A DNA stretch of 64,000 nucleotides from Streptomyces chattanoogensis (GCF_001294335.1 NZ_LGKG01000134.1:65191-129190); one strand, 5' to 3'; positions 16,449-25,955 are shown, counted from the first letter of the stretch. Notes: generated from the sequence alone by a model not told the origin. Translations and numbers: made by a program.

Positions 16449-18248
16449 ATGGCCACCAACCTCGTCAATCTGGAAGCCGTCGGCAAGGTCTACGGGACCC
16501 GTGCCCTGCTCGACGGTGTCTCCCTCGGCGTCAACGAGGGGGACCGGATCGGCGTCGTCGGGCGCAACGGGGACGGCAAGACCACCCTGATCCGGATCCT
16601 CGCCAAGCTGGAGGAGGCGGACAACGGCCGGGTCACCCACAGCGGCGGCCTGCGGCTCGGCGTCCTGACCCAGCACGACTCCCTCGACCCGGCCGCCACC
16701 ATCCGGCACGAGGTCATCGGCGACATGGCCGACCACGAGTGGGCCGGCAACGCCAAGATCCGGGACGTCCTGACCGGCCTCTTCGGCGATCTGCATCTGC
16801 CGGGCTTCGACAAGGGCCTGGACACCGTCATCGGCCCCCTCTCCGGCGGTGAGCGCCGCCGTATCGCGCTGGCCAAGCTGCTGATCGCCGAACAGGACCT
16901 GATCGTCCTGGACGAGCCCACCAACCACCTCGACGTGGAAGGCATTTCCTGGCTCGCCGGCCATCTGCGGGCCCGCCGCTCGGCGCTGGTCGTCGTCACC
17001 CACGACCGCTGGTTCCTCGACCAGGTCTGTACGCGGATGTGGGACGTCCAGCGTGGGGCGATCCACGAGTACGAGGGCGGCTACAGCGACTACATCTTCG
17101 CGCGCGCCGAGCGAGAGCGGATCGCGGCCACCGAGGAGGCCAAGCGGCAGAACCTGATGCGCAAGGAGCTGGCCTGGCTGCGGCGCGGCGCCCCCGCCCG
17201 CACCAGCAAGCCCCGGTTCCGTATCGAGGCCGCCAACGAGCTGATCGCGGACGTCCCGCCGCCGCGCGACACCACCGAGCTGATGAAGTTCGCCAACTCC
17301 CGTCTGGGCAGGACCGTCTTCGAGCTGGAGAACGTCACCGTCCAGGCCGGTCCCAAGGAACTTCTGAGGCATCTGACCTGGCAGCTCGGCCCCGGCGACC
17401 GGATCGGCCTGGTCGGCGTGAATGGTGCGGGCAAGACCTCGCTGCTGCGGGCGCTGGAGCAGGCGGCCCGAACGCAGGGCGAGACCCAGCCCGCGGCCGG
17501 CAAGATCGTCGTCGGCAAGACCGTCAAGCTGGCGTACCTCTCGCAGGAGGTCGCCGAGCTCGACCCGTCCTGGCGGGTGCTGGAGGCCGTCCAGAAGGTG
17601 CGCGAGCGGGTCGACCTCGGCAAGGGCCGCGAAATGACCGCCGGCCAGCTCTGCGAGAAGTTCGGCTTCACCAAGGAGAAGCAGTGGACTCCGGTCGGCG
17701 ATCTCTCGGGCGGTGAGCGCCGCCGCCTCCAGATCCTCCGCCTCCTGATGGACGAGCCCAACGTCCTCTTCCTCGACGAGCCCACCAACGACCTCGACAT
17801 CCAGACGCTGACCCAGCTCGAGGACCTGCTCGACGGCTGGCCCGGCTCGCTGATCGTCATCAGCCACGACCGTTACTTCATAGAGCGCACCACCGACCGG
17901 GTCTGGGCCCTCCTCGGCGACGCCACCCTGCGCATGCTCCCGCGCGGCATCGACGAGTACCTCGAACGCCGCCGCAAGGCCGTGGAGGACGCCACACCCG
18001 CCCCCGCCTCCCAGGCCGCCGCCCCCAAGAAGACCGCCGCCGTCAACCGCGCGGCGCAGAAGGAACTCCAGAAGATCGAGCGGCAGCTGGACAAGATCGG
18101 CGACAAGGAGGCCAAGCTGCACGCCCAGATCGCCGAACACGCCACCGACTTCGAAAAGGTCGCCGGCCTCGACGCCCAGCTGCGCGAACTGGCCGGGGAG
18201 CGCGAGGAGCTGGAGATGCGCTGGCTGGAGCTGGCGGAGGACGCCTAG
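16449..18248 (+). CDS. ABC-F family ATPase (Uup-like)
   Basis: This is a soluble twin-ATPase protein of the ABC-F family, which act on ribosomes. It has no membrane segments. Its 599 residues have two complete ABC domains. The first has Walker A GRNGDGKTT, signature LSGGERRRIALAK and Walker B LIVLDEPTNHLD. The second has GVNGAGKTS, LSGGERRRLQILR and VLFLDEPTNDLD. A C-terminal coiled coil (AAQKELQKIERQLDKIGDKE onward, about 535-595) resembles the Uup C-terminal domain. AGGAGCGGA precedes the ATG at 16449, better supported than GTG 16431. A housekeeping role is more likely than antibiotic resistance. Confidence 0.9.
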   Translation: MATNLVNLEAVGKVYGTRALLDGVSLGVNEGDRIGVVGRNGDGKTTLIRILAKLEEADNGRVTHSGGLRLGVLTQHDSLDPAATIRHEVIGDMADHEWAGNAKIRDVLTGLFGDLHLPGFDKGLDTVIGPLSGGERRRIALAKLLIAEQDLIVLDEPTNHLDVEGISWLAGHLRARRSALVVVTHDRWFLDQVCTRMWDVQRGAIHEYEGGYSDYIFARAERERIAATEEAKRQNLMRKELAWLRRGAPARTSKPRFRIEAANELIADVPPPRDTTELMKFANSRLGRTVFELENVTVQAGPKELLRHLTWQLGPGDRIGLVGVNGAGKTSLLRALEQAARTQGETQPAAGKIVVGKTVKLAYLSQEVAELDPSWRVLEAVQKVRERVDLGKGREMTAGQLCEKFGFTKEKQWTPVGDLSGGERRRLQILRLLMDEPNVLFLDEPTNDLDIQTLTQLEDLLDGWPGSLIVISHDRYFIERTTDRVWALLGDATLRMLPRGIDEYLERRRKAVEDATPAPASQAAAPKKTAAVNRAAQKELQKIERQLDKIGDKEAKLHAQIAEHATDFEKVAGLDAQLRELAGEREELEMRWLELAEDA

Positions 18249-18441
18249 AGCCTGGAACCGGACGGAGTCCGGGGGCGGCATTCGGCCTCGGATGGCCGGG
18301 ATTCCAACATTCCGGTGATCTTCTGCCCGGTAGGGGGCGCGCAGCGTCGGCCGAGCGTGTAGCTTCCCGGGGACAAATCCCGGGCAAAGGGACCCGGCGA
18401 GGGCCGGGGGCGGGGCCCGCCGGGAGGTGAGGGGGTTCTCG

Positions 18442-19167
18442 ATGGTCGTGCGGCTCATGGTGGTCGACGATCACCGTCTGCTCGCCGAGGCGCTCGCCTC
18501 GGCCCTGAAGCTGCGGGGGCACCGCGTACTGGCGGCGGCAGCGCCGAGCGCCGGGGCCGCGGATCTGGTGGTGAGCCGGGCGCCCGAGGTGTGCCTGCTG
18601 GGCACCGCGACGCCCGCCGCGCCGGGGGTCTTCGACCCGGTCGTACGGATCAAGAAGGAGCGGCCGGGGATCGCGGTGGTGGTGCTGGGCCCGGTGCCCA
18701 GCCCGCGCGGGATCGCGGCCGCGTTCGCCGCCGGGGCGTCCGGGTACGTCCGTAACGACGAGCGGATCGAGGGCGTCGAACGCGCCATGATGAAGGCGCG
18801 GGCGGGCGAGTCCGCCATCGCGCCGCAGCTGCTGCAGCAGGCCTTCGAGGAGCTGCTGCACCCGGCGGCCCAGCCGGACGACGAGGGCGCGCGGCTGCTC
18901 CAGCTGCTCACCCCGCGCGAGGTCGAGGTACTGATGCGGGTCGCGGACGGGGAGGACACCCGGCTGATCGCCGCGGGGATGGAGATCGCACCGAGCACCG
19001 CCCGTACCCACGTCCAGCGGGTGCTGATGAAGCTGGAGGTGGGCTCACGCCTGGAGGCGGCCGCCCTGGCGGCACGCACGGGCCTGCTGGAACGGGCGGC
19101 ACGGGGTGGCGGCGCACGGGCCGGGGGTGCGCAGGAGGCAGGGGGCGCGGAAGCGGAGGGCGGGTAG
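18442..19167 (+). CDS. LuxR-type regulator with degenerate receiver domain
   Basis: This 241-residue protein has the NarL/FixJ layout: an N-terminal receiver-like domain (about 1-120) and a C-terminal LuxR helix-turn-helix (about 155-215: LLTPREVEVLMRVADGEDTRLIAAGMEI, STARTHVQRVLMKL). The acidic pair DDH is kept at the start. The phosphoacceptor position in EVCLLGTATP is Gly (G54), the beta-4 Thr/Ser is Gly (VVVLGPV), and the beta-5 Lys is gone (GYVRND). It should therefore act without phosphorylation. No kinase is adjacent. ATG 18442 has GAGGGGG about 6 nt upstream; GTG 18427 is an alternative. Confidence 0.85.
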   Translation: MVVRLMVVDDHRLLAEALASALKLRGHRVLAAAAPSAGAADLVVSRAPEVCLLGTATPAAPGVFDPVVRIKKERPGIAVVVLGPVPSPRGIAAAFAAGASGYVRNDERIEGVERAMMKARAGESAIAPQLLQQAFEELLHPAAQPDDEGARLLQLLTPREVEVLMRVADGEDTRLIAAGMEIAPSTARTHVQRVLMKLEVGSRLEAAALAARTGLLERAARGGGARAGGAQEAGGAEAEGG

Positions 19168-19306
19168 GCGGGACGGTGGCCCTCCGCGGGCGGGTCCACC
19201 TCATCAACCCCGGCGCCGCCTCCGTCCCCAAGGGCCGGACCTTTCCCGTCTCGCTGATCTTCGAGACGTGGGTCCCGGAGGCGGTAGCGCAGGTGCCTCC
19301 CCGGAC

Positions 19307-19612
19307 TCAGTGCGCCGGCGGCTCGTCCCCGGCCGGCGCGAGCTCCGCCGCCGCGGGCGGTACGGCCGGCCGCAGCCACACCCAGCCCAGGAAGAACAGC
19401 CCGAGGGCGAGCATCCCGATGCCCGTCCAGAGGTTGATGTTGATGTTCTCGGCCTTCTTCAGGTCGGCGTCGGAGGCCGTGATGCCGGCGATGGTGACGA
19501 TCACGCCGTAGAGGCCGAACAGGCCGCCGATGATGCGCCGGATGTCGAAGAGCCGGGTCGCGGTCGCGGACTTGCGTTCCAGTTCGGCGACTTCGTTCTG
19601 CAGGTCGGACAT
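19307..19612 (-). CDS. Small membrane protein downstream of the SSS symporter
   Basis: This 101-residue protein starts with a heptad-like helix (MSDLQNEVAELERKSATATR) followed by two membrane segments (IIGGLFGLYGVIVTIAGITA and LWTGIGMLALGLFFLGWVWL) and a Pro/Ala-rich tail. It follows the symporter gene on the same strand by about 40 bp and is probably co-transcribed. It may be an accessory subunit, but I recognise no family. Confidence 0.8.
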   Translation of the reverse strand: MSDLQNEVAELERKSATATRLFDIRRIIGGLFGLYGVIVTIAGITASDADLKKAENININLWTGIGMLALGLFFLGWVWLRPAVPPAAAELAPAGDEPPAH

Positions 19613-19652
19613 GGGATTTCACGCCTTAGGTCAGCGGGAGAACAGCGGTGGA

Positions 19653-21362
19653 TCAGAGCGAGTAGGGCAGGTAGCAGGCCGCGGCGAGGACGATCGCGCC
19701 CCAGCCGAGCAGCGCCGGCCTGCGGTACCAGGCGTCGTCGCCCTCGGCGATGGGGTCTCCCCCGCTCGAACGAAGTGGAGAGCTTGGGGAAGGCTCCTCC
19801 AGGCCGGGCGCGGTCGTTCCGTAGACCAGGCCCGCCAGTTCGGCCGCCGGCTTGGGGGCGGTGAAGAGGGTGACGACGACCATCACGACGGCACCGGCGA
19901 CGAACCCGACGATCGCGGAGACGAAGTTGGCGCCCTGGTCGGTGGGGATGGCGATGATGCCCTGCTTGTAGATCCAGAAGTAGTTGACCATCGCGGCCGT
20001 GGTGCCCGCGATCAGGCCCCACACACCGGATTTCATCGAGGCGCGCTTCCAGAACATGCCGATGATGAAGACCACGAACATCGGGACGTTGAAGAAGGAG
20101 AACAGCGTCTGGAGGTAGCCCATGATGTTTGAGAAGGAGGAGGCGATGAAGGCCGTGCCGATGGAGGCGAGGACGCCGATCGCCGTGATGAGGCGCCCGA
20201 AGCGCAGGTAGTAGCCGTCGGGCCGGCCGGGCTTCACGTACCTGGCCCAGATGTCGTACGTGAAGACGGTGTTGAAGGAGGAGACGTTGGCCGCCATGCC
20301 TGCCATGAAGGCGGCGAGCAGACCGGTGACGGCTATGCCGAGCACGCCGTTGGGCAGCAGTTCCTGCATCAGGTACGGGATCGCGTCGTTGTACGTCAGA
20401 CCCGAGCCGGCCGTGCCGATCTTCGGGACGAGGACGGCGGCGACCAGGCCCGGGATCATCACCAGGAAGACGATGAACATCTTCGGGAAGGCGCCGATCA
20501 GCGGGGTGCGCTGGGCGGCGGAGAGGTTCTTGGCGGACAGGGCGCGCTGCACCTCGGCGAAGTTCGTCGTCCAGTAGCCGAAGGAGAGCACGAACCCCAG
20601 GCCGAGGATGATCGTCAGCCAGTTCGCGCCGAGCGGGTTGGCGTCGCCGATGCCGGTACCGCCCCAGGCGGTCAGGAAGTTGGGGCCGTGTGACGCCTCC
20701 AGGGAGTTGCTCAGGCCGCCCCAGCCGCCGACGCGCTTGAGGCCGATGACGCAGAGGGGTATGAGCGCGGCGAGGATGACGAAGAACTGGAGCACTTCGT
20801 TGTAGATCGCCGAGGACAGGCCGCCGATGGTGATGTACGCGAGGACGAACAGGCCCGCGACGACGATCGCCACCCACTGCGGCCAGCCGAGCAGCGCCTC
20901 GACGACGATCGACAGGGCGTACAGGTTCACCCCCGCGATCAGTATCGCCGCGAAGGCGAACAGGACCGAGCTGAGCAGATGCGCGGACCTGTCGAACCGC
21001 TGGAGCAGGAACTCGGGGACCGAGCGGACCTTGGAGCGGTAGTAGAACGGCATCATGACCAGGCCGAGGAAGACCATGGCCGGGATGGCGCCGATCCAGT
21101 ACCAGTGCACCACCGCGACGCCGTACTGGGCGCCGGTCGCGGCCATCCCGAGGATCTCGGTGGCGCCGAGATTCGCGGCGACGAAGGCGAGACCGGTCAC
21201 CCAGGCGGGCAGCGACCGGCCGGAGAGAAAGAAGTCCAGGCTCGTCTTCACGCTGCGCCGGGCGGCGAATCCGATGCCGAGCACGACGACGAAGTAGAGG
21301 GCCAGGAGCGTGTAGTCGAGCCCGTTGGTGGGGAGCCGGAGGCCTTCGGCCAGAGTGGTCAT
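19653..21362 (-). CDS. Sodium:solute symporter family (SSS/SGLT-type) transporter, probable sugar importer
   Basis: This 569-residue protein with about 13-14 membrane segments has the SSS/SGLT fold. GFAARRSVKTSLDFFLSGRS, GLAFVAANLGATEILGMAAT and YRSKVRSVPEFLLQRF are typical of the first helices. It is divergent from galTEK, so galactose or a related sugar is a reasonable guess for its substrate, with sodium as coupling ion. Near the C-terminus a hydrophilic EEPSPSSPLRSSGGDPIAEG stretch is encoded by a common Streptomyces palindromic repeat inserted in frame (19751-19798). The last helix follows it. A 101-residue membrane protein lies downstream. Confidence 0.9.
   Translation of the reverse strand: MTTLAEGLRLPTNGLDYTLLALYFVVVLGIGFAARRSVKTSLDFFLSGRSLPAWVTGLAFVAANLGATEILGMAATGAQYGVAVVHWYWIGAIPAMVFLGLVMMPFYYRSKVRSVPEFLLQRFDRSAHLLSSVLFAFAAILIAGVNLYALSIVVEALLGWPQWVAIVVAGLFVLAYITIGGLSSAIYNEVLQFFVILAALIPLCVIGLKRVGGWGGLSNSLEASHGPNFLTAWGGTGIGDANPLGANWLTIILGLGFVLSFGYWTTNFAEVQRALSAKNLSAAQRTPLIGAFPKMFIVFLVMIPGLVAAVLVPKIGTAGSGLTYNDAIPYLMQELLPNGVLGIAVTGLLAAFMAGMAANVSSFNTVFTYDIWARYVKPGRPDGYYLRFGRLITAIGVLASIGTAFIASSFSNIMGYLQTLFSFFNVPMFVVFIIGMFWKRASMKSGVWGLIAGTTAAMVNYFWIYKQGIIAIPTDQGANFVSAIVGFVAGAVVMVVVTLFTAPKPAAELAGLVYGTTAPGLEEPSPSSPLRSSGGDPIAEGDDAWYRRPALLGWGAIVLAAACYLPYSL
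19751..19798. repeat. REP-like Streptomyces repeat inside the symporter gene
   Basis: The segment reads GGGGTCTCCCCCGCTCGAAC then GAAGTGGAGAGCTTGGGGAA. I recognise it as a short imperfect palindromic repeat found at many sites in Streptomyces genomes. Here it is in frame, adding about 15 polar residues just before the last membrane helix. Confidence 0.65.
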
Positions 21363-21425
21363 GGCGTAGCCCGCTTCTTTGGGAGCGATGGGAACGCACA
21401 GAAAGCTACGCGCGGGCGGTCAGAA

Positions 21426-21445
21426 ACTGAACAGTTTTGTTCGGT
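21426..21445. promoter_or_regulatory. Putative operator in the symporter/galT divergent region
   Basis: ACTGAACA-GTTT-TGTTCGGT is an 8-4-8 inverted repeat with one mismatch, located 64 bp upstream of the symporter start. It lies in the divergent region shared with galTEK and may serve a repressor not encoded in the window. Confidence 0.5.
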
Positions 21446-21529
21446 TGAGTTGTTGGATCGTGATTGAGTCGGGTGGAAATAGGCGGAATGTCGGGTAGGG
21501 CGTCCGCTTGGAGCTCGGCTGGGGTCGGC

Positions 21530-21595
21530 GTTGACTGCTCTGTTCGCTTGTGCTTCATTGTGTTTGTTTGTGTTTGGTGTGGTGAGGAGCTCCCG
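21530..21595 (+). promoter_or_regulatory. galTEK promoter region with TGTTTG repeats
   Basis: A T-rich stretch unusual for this genome precedes galT. TTGACT (21531-21536) could be a -35 element. Closely spaced TGTTTG hexamers follow (from 21561). The Streptomyces galactose operon is known to be driven by a galactose-dependent, glucose-sensitive promoter with a complex operator. This region is its likely counterpart, but the exact elements are inferred. Confidence 0.5.
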
Positions 21596-22648
21596 GTGAA
21601 GAAGACGACGACCCGGCTCGCGGACGGCCGGGAGTTGATCTACTACGACTCGCGCGACGACGCCGTACGGGACGCCGATGACCGCCGCCCGCTCGACCCG
21701 GTCTCCACCGCCTCCGAGATCCGCCACGACCGCCTCCTCGGCGACCGTGTCGCCGTCGCCTCGCACCGCCAGGGCCGCACCTACCACCCCCCGGCCGACG
21801 AATGCCCGCTGTGCCCCTCCCGCGACGGCCGGCACTCCGAGATCCCCGCCGCGGACTACGACGTCGCCGTCTTCGAGAACCGCTTCCCCTCCCTCGCCGG
21901 CGACAGCGGCCGCTGCGAGGTCGTCTGCTTCACCTCCGACCACGACGCATCCTTCGCCGACCTCACCGAGGAACAGGCCGCCCTCGTCCTGGACGCCTGG
22001 ACCGACCGCACCGCGGAACTCTCCCAACTCCCGGACGTGGAGCAGGTGTTCTGCTTCGAGAACCGCGGAGCCGAGATCGGCGTGACCCTCGGCCATCCGC
22101 ACGGCCAGATCTACGCGTACCCCTTCACCACCCCCCGTACGGAGCGGATGCTCGCCTCACTGGCCGCCCACCGCGAGGGCACCGGCGGCCGGAACCTCTT
22201 CGACGACGTCGTGGCCGACGAGCTCGCCGACGGCCGCCGCATCGTCCTCGAAGGCGACCACTGGCTGGCCTTCGTCCCGTACGCCGCCCACTGGCCGTAC
22301 GAGGTGCACCTCTACCCGAAGCGCCGAGTTCCGGACCTGCTCGCCCTCGACGATGCGGCGCGCACAGAGTTCCCACAGCTCTACCTGGAAGTCTTGCGGC
22401 GGTTCGACCGGATCTTCGACACCGGGGAGGGGGCGCCCACGCCGTACATCGCCGCCTGGCACCAGGCGCCGGTACGCGCCGCGGACCGCGCCGAATTCGC
22501 ACTTCACCTCGAGCTTTTCACCATTCGCCGCACTTCCGGCAAGCTGAAGTTCCTCGCGGGTTCCGAATCCGGCATGAACGTGTTCATCAACGATGTGCCG
22601 CCGGAGGCCGCGGCCGAGCGACTGCGAGAGGTAGCGAGCGACTCATGA
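21596..22648 (+). CDS. galT: Galactose-1-phosphate uridylyltransferase
   Basis: GalT swaps UMP between UDP-glucose and galactose-1-phosphate in the Leloir pathway. The 350-residue protein has [10 protein letters not shown] (zinc-type Cys pair), the VFENRFPSL motif and the active-site [12 protein letters not shown], in which the second His of HPH is the nucleophile. The GTG at 21596 has GAGGAG about 8 nt upstream and begins [14 protein letters not shown]. The upstream in-frame extension is low-complexity promoter DNA. Its stop overlaps the galE start (ATGA). Confidence 0.96.
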   Translation: MKKTTTRLADGRELIYYDSRDDAVRDADDRRPLDPVSTASEIRHDRLLGDRVAVASHRQGRTYHPPADECPLCPSRDGRHSEIPAADYDVAVFENRFPSLAGDSGRCEVVCFTSDHDASFADLTEEQAALVLDAWTDRTAELSQLPDVEQVFCFENRGAEIGVTLGHPHGQIYAYPFTTPRTERMLASLAAHREGTGGRNLFDDVVADELADGRRIVLEGDHWLAFVPYAAHWPYEVHLYPKRRVPDLLALDDAARTEFPQLYLEVLRRFDRIFDTGEGAPTPYIAAWHQAPVRAADRAEFALHLELFTIRRTSGKLKFLAGSESGMNVFINDVPPEAAAERLREVASDS

Positions 22649-23610
22649 GCAAGTACCTGGTGACGGGTGGGGCCGGATACGTGGGCAGCGTCGTGGCCCA
22701 GCACCTTCTGGAGGCGGGTCACGAGGTCACCGTCCTCGACAACCTCTCGACCGGATTCCGGGCGGGCGTCCCCGCGGGCGCCGAGTTCGTCGAGGGCGAC
22801 ATCCGCGACGCCGCCAAATGGCTCGACTCCACCTACGACGCCGTGCTGCACTTCGCCGCGTTCTCGCAGGTCGGCGAGTCCGTCGTCAAGCCCGAGAAGT
22901 ACTGGGACAACAACGTCGGCGGCACCATGGAACTGCTCGGCGCGATGCGCGCGGCGGGCGTTGGCAAGCTCGTCTTCTCCTCCACCGCGGCGACCTACGG
23001 CGAGCCCGAGCAGATCCCGATCGTGGAGTCCGCGCCCACCGCGCCGACCAACCCCTACGGCGCCAGCAAGCTCGCCGTCGACCACATGATCACCGGTGCG
23101 GCCGCCGCCCACGGCCTGGCCGCCGTCTCGCTGCGCTACTTCAACGTCGCCGGCGCCTACGGCAGCTGCGGCGAGCGCCATCAGCCCGAGTCGCATCTGA
23201 TCCCGCTCGTCCTCCAGGTCGCCCAGGGCAGGCGCGAGGCGATCTCCGTCTTCGGCGACGACTACCCCACCCCCGACGGCACCTGCATCCGCGACTACAT
23301 CCACGTCGCCGACCTCGCCGAGGCCCACCTCCTCGCCCTGGACGCCGCGGTCGGGGGCGAGCACCTCATCTGCAACCTCGGCAACGGCAACGGCTTCTCC
23401 GTCCGCGAGGTCATCGAGACCGTCCGCAAGGTGACCGGCCACCCGATCCCCGAGGTCATCGCCCCGCGCCGCGGCGGCGACCCGGCCGTCCTGGTGGCCT
23501 CCGCGCAGACCGCCATCGACCGGCTCGGCTGGCGCCCCAGCCGCGCCGACCTCGCCGGGATCGTCGCCGATGCCTGGCAGTTCGCACAGCAGCTGGAGAG
23601 GACCCAGTAG
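22645..23610 (+). CDS. galE: UDP-glucose 4-epimerase
   Basis: GalE interconverts UDP-galactose and UDP-glucose. The 321-residue short-chain dehydrogenase-fold enzyme has the NAD-binding GGAGYVGS at the N-terminus, a catalytic Ser/Thr in FSSTAATYG, and the YxxxK pair in NPYGASK (about residues 145-149). RYFNVAGA and [15 protein letters not shown] are typical of GalE. It starts in ATGA overlap with galT and ends one base into the GTG of galK. The operon order galT-galE-galK is the Streptomyces one. Confidence 0.96.
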   Translation: MSKYLVTGGAGYVGSVVAQHLLEAGHEVTVLDNLSTGFRAGVPAGAEFVEGDIRDAAKWLDSTYDAVLHFAAFSQVGESVVKPEKYWDNNVGGTMELLGAMRAAGVGKLVFSSTAATYGEPEQIPIVESAPTAPTNPYGASKLAVDHMITGAAAAHGLAAVSLRYFNVAGAYGSCGERHQPESHLIPLVLQVAQGRREAISVFGDDYPTPDGTCIRDYIHVADLAEAHLLALDAAVGGEHLICNLGNGNGFSVREVIETVRKVTGHPIPEVIAPRRGGDPAVLVASAQTAIDRLGWRPSRADLAGIVADAWQFAQQLERTQ

Positions 23611-24857
23611 TGACGATTCCAGGGGCCGCGGCGGCCGAGGGGTTCCGTACCGTCTACGGCGCCGCCCCGGAGGGCATCTGGGCGGCCCCCGGCCGGGTCA
23701 ACCTGATCGGTGAACACACCGACTACAACGACGGCTTCGTGCTGCCGCTGGCCCTCCCGCACACCACCGTCGCCGCCGCCTCGGCCCGCCCGGACGGGGT
23801 GCTGCGGCTGCACTCCGGCGGCGCCGACGGCGGCGTCGTCGAGCTGCGGACCGACGAGCTGCGGCCCCCCGGCCCCGGGCCCGCGCCCCAAGGCGGCTGG
23901 GCCGCGTACCCGGCGGGCGTCGTCTGGGCGATGCGGGAGGCCGGGCTGCCGGTGGGCGGCGCGGATCTGCACTACGAGAGCACCGTGCCCACCGGCGCCG
24001 GGCTGTCCTCCTCCGCCGCGCTCGAGGTCGCGACCGCGCTCGCCCTCAACGACCTCTACGGCCTCGGCCTCGCCCCGGTGGCGCTGGCCCGGCTCGCCCA
24101 GCGCGCCGAGAACGCCTTCGTCGGCGTGCCCTGCGGGATCATGGACCAGACCGCCGCCGCCTGTTGCACGGCCGGCCACGCGCTCTTTCTGGACGCCCGG
24201 AACCTCACCCAGCGTCAAGTACCGTTCGATTTGGCGGCGGAGGGGCTCCGGCTCCTCGTCGTGGACACCCGCGTGCAGCACGAACTGGGGGACGGCGCAT
24301 ACGCGCAGCGGCGCGCCGGCTGCGAGCGCGGAGCGCGGGCGCTCGGTGTGCGCGCGCTGCGCGAGGTGCCGTACGCGCATCTGCCCGAGGCCCTCGGTCA
24401 ACTTGCGGAAAGACTTCCCGACGACCTTCCGGACGAACCCTGGGACGAACCCCGGGACAAACGCCGGGACGATCCCCGTGCCGAACCGTCCGTCCGGGAT
24501 CTCGTACGCCATATCGTCACCGAGAACCACCGCGTCGAAGAGGTCGTCGCCCGTCTCGACGCCGGTGAGACCCGTGCGATCGGCCCGCTGCTGACCGCCG
24601 GACACGCCTCCCTCCGCGACGACTTCCGGATCTCCTGCGCCGAACTGGACCTTGCCGTCGACACGGCCGTCGCGGCGGGTGCGGTGGGCGCCCGGATGAC
24701 CGGCGGCGGGTTCGGCGGCTCGGCCATCGTCCTCGTCGAGGAGGTGGCTGCCAAGACCGTCAGCACCGCCGTCACCGAGGCATTTGCGGCGGCCGGTTTC
24801 GTACCCCCGCGGGTCTTCACCGCCGTGGCCGGTGCCGGGGCGCGCCGCCTGGGATAA
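23610..24857 (+). CDS. galK: Galactokinase
   Basis: GalK phosphorylates galactose at C1. The 415-residue GHMP kinase shows the galactokinase signature GRVNLIGEHTDYNDGFVLPL, the ATP-binding loop PTGAGLSSSAALEVA, and the C-terminal motif GARMTGGGFGGSAI. GTG 23610 overlaps the galE stop by one base (TAGTG). Residues about 270-292 form an acidic/basic low-complexity insert encoded by four copies of a 12-bp tandem repeat, which makes the protein a little longer than usual. The catalytic regions are intact. Confidence 0.95.
   Translation: MTIPGAAAAEGFRTVYGAAPEGIWAAPGRVNLIGEHTDYNDGFVLPLALPHTTVAAASARPDGVLRLHSGGADGGVVELRTDELRPPGPGPAPQGGWAAYPAGVVWAMREAGLPVGGADLHYESTVPTGAGLSSSAALEVATALALNDLYGLGLAPVALARLAQRAENAFVGVPCGIMDQTAAACCTAGHALFLDARNLTQRQVPFDLAAEGLRLLVVDTRVQHELGDGAYAQRRAGCERGARALGVRALREVPYAHLPEALGQLAERLPDDLPDEPWDEPRDKRRDDPRAEPSVRDLVRHIVTENHRVEEVVARLDAGETRAIGPLLTAGHASLRDDFRISCAELDLAVDTAVAAGAVGARMTGGGFGGSAIVLVEEVAAKTVSTAVTEAFAAAGFVPPRVFTAVAGAGARRLG
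24431..24478 (+). repeat. 12-bp tandem repeat (4 copies) within galK
   Basis: Four consecutive 12-bp units (GGACGAACCCTG, GGACGAACCCCG, GGACAAACGCCG, GGACGATCCCCG). The period is a multiple of three, so copy changes keep the galK frame. It encodes the Asp/Glu/Arg/Pro-rich insert. Confidence 0.85.
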
Positions 24858-25160
24858 CGGCAGCAGCTTGTCGGTACCCATGGCGAAACGGCCACCGGGC
24901 CGTCGTGGACCGCTCACCGCATCGTCCCAAATCACCCGGTGAAACCGACCAGTTCGGCCATTTGCCCACCGGCGTCGCGCTCTGTCCGTACTCTGAGACC
25001 AGCACCGGTGGGGGCCGGTGCCGATCAGGGGGCGAGACCGTCGGGTACGGCGTCCGGGGCGGGGTAGTCATGTCGGCACGGCGGCGGCCGTGCTGCCGAG
25101 GCGATCTTCAATCCGGGCGCCGTGCCCGCTATGGTCCGTTCACCGAGACAGGGGGTCTCC
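24858..25160. other. Intergenic region between galK and the LuxR regulator
   Basis: About 300 bp with no convincing gene. An inverted repeat CCCACCGG (24965-24972)/CCGGTGGG (25005-25012) is present and could be part of a terminator or regulator site. The promoter for the regulator at 25161 presumably lies here, but I cannot place it. Confidence 0.5.
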
Positions 25161-25955
25161 GTGCAACGCATCCGGGTTCTGGTGGTCGACGACCACCGCA
25201 TCTTCGCCGAATCCCTGGCTGCCGCGCTCGCGGCGGAACAGGACGTGGACGTCGCGGCCGCAGGCAGCGCTCCCGCGGCCCTGCGCAGTCTGGAGCGCGC
25301 CGCCGCCGAGGGCCGCCGCTTCGACGTACTGCTCGCCGACGCCGAGCTGGCCGCGGTCGCCGCACCGCTGGCATCGGTGCCACCGCAGCCGTCCGCCGTC
25401 CGTGACGGCGCACCGGGCGGCCCGGCCCCGCGCCCCGCCGCCCCGGCCGGTATCGCACTCGTCTCCGGCCTGCGCACCAGCCACCCCTATCTGCGGACGG
25501 TCGTCCTCGCCGAGCGCGACTGCCCGCGCCGCGCGGCCGCCGCCCTCCAGGCCGGTGCCTCGGGCTGGGTCGCCAAGGACTGTTCGCTGTCCCGGCTGCT
25601 CGCCGTCATCCGCGGCGTACTGCGTGATGAAACGCATCTTCCGCCCGCCCTGCTGACCGGAGTGCTGCGCGAGCTGACGGCGGCCCGCAGGCACCGTTCC
25701 GAGAGCGAACGCCTGGTGGAGTCGCTGACGCCGCGGGAGCGCGAGGTACTGCGCTGCATGGTGGCGGGCCTGGGCCGCAAGGCCGTCGCCGAGCGGCTGT
25801 TCCTCTCCCCGCACACCGTCCGCACCCATATGCAGAACGTCCTGGGCAAGCTCGGCGTGCACTCCACCCTCGCCGCGGTCGCACTGGCCCGCCGCGCCGG
25901 AGTGGGCCCGGCGGAGGTCGGGACCGCGACGGCGGCTCCGGTGGGCGCCGGCTAA
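25161..25955 (+). CDS. NarL/LuxR family response regulator
   Basis: This 264-residue regulator has an N-terminal receiver with the acidic pair at D10-D11, a phosphoacceptor-position Asp (D60 in FDVLLADAEL) and a beta-5 Lys in GWVAKD. The C-terminal LuxR helix-turn-helix reads SLTPREREVLRCMVAGLGRK then AVAERLFLSPHTVRTHMQNV. The receiver has a Pro/Ala-rich insert of about 35 residues after D60, so it is longer than normal. The GTG at 25161 begins MQRIRVLVVDDH. No sensor kinase is adjacent. It lies between galK and the convergent beta-galactosidase gene and overlaps the latter's stop by 4 bp. Confidence 0.88.
   Translation: MQRIRVLVVDDHRIFAESLAAALAAEQDVDVAAAGSAPAALRSLERAAAEGRRFDVLLADAELAAVAAPLASVPPQPSAVRDGAPGGPAPRPAAPAGIALVSGLRTSHPYLRTVVLAERDCPRRAAAALQAGASGWVAKDCSLSRLLAVIRGVLRDETHLPPALLTGVLRELTAARRHRSESERLVESLTPREREVLRCMVAGLGRKAVAERLFLSPHTVRTHMQNVLGKLGVHSTLAAVALARRAGVGPAEVGTATAAPVGAG

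Noticed and set aside
15801..18458. 885-codon minus-strand frame opposite ispE and the ABC-F gene
   Set aside because: Composition mirrors the antisense of two well-supported genes.
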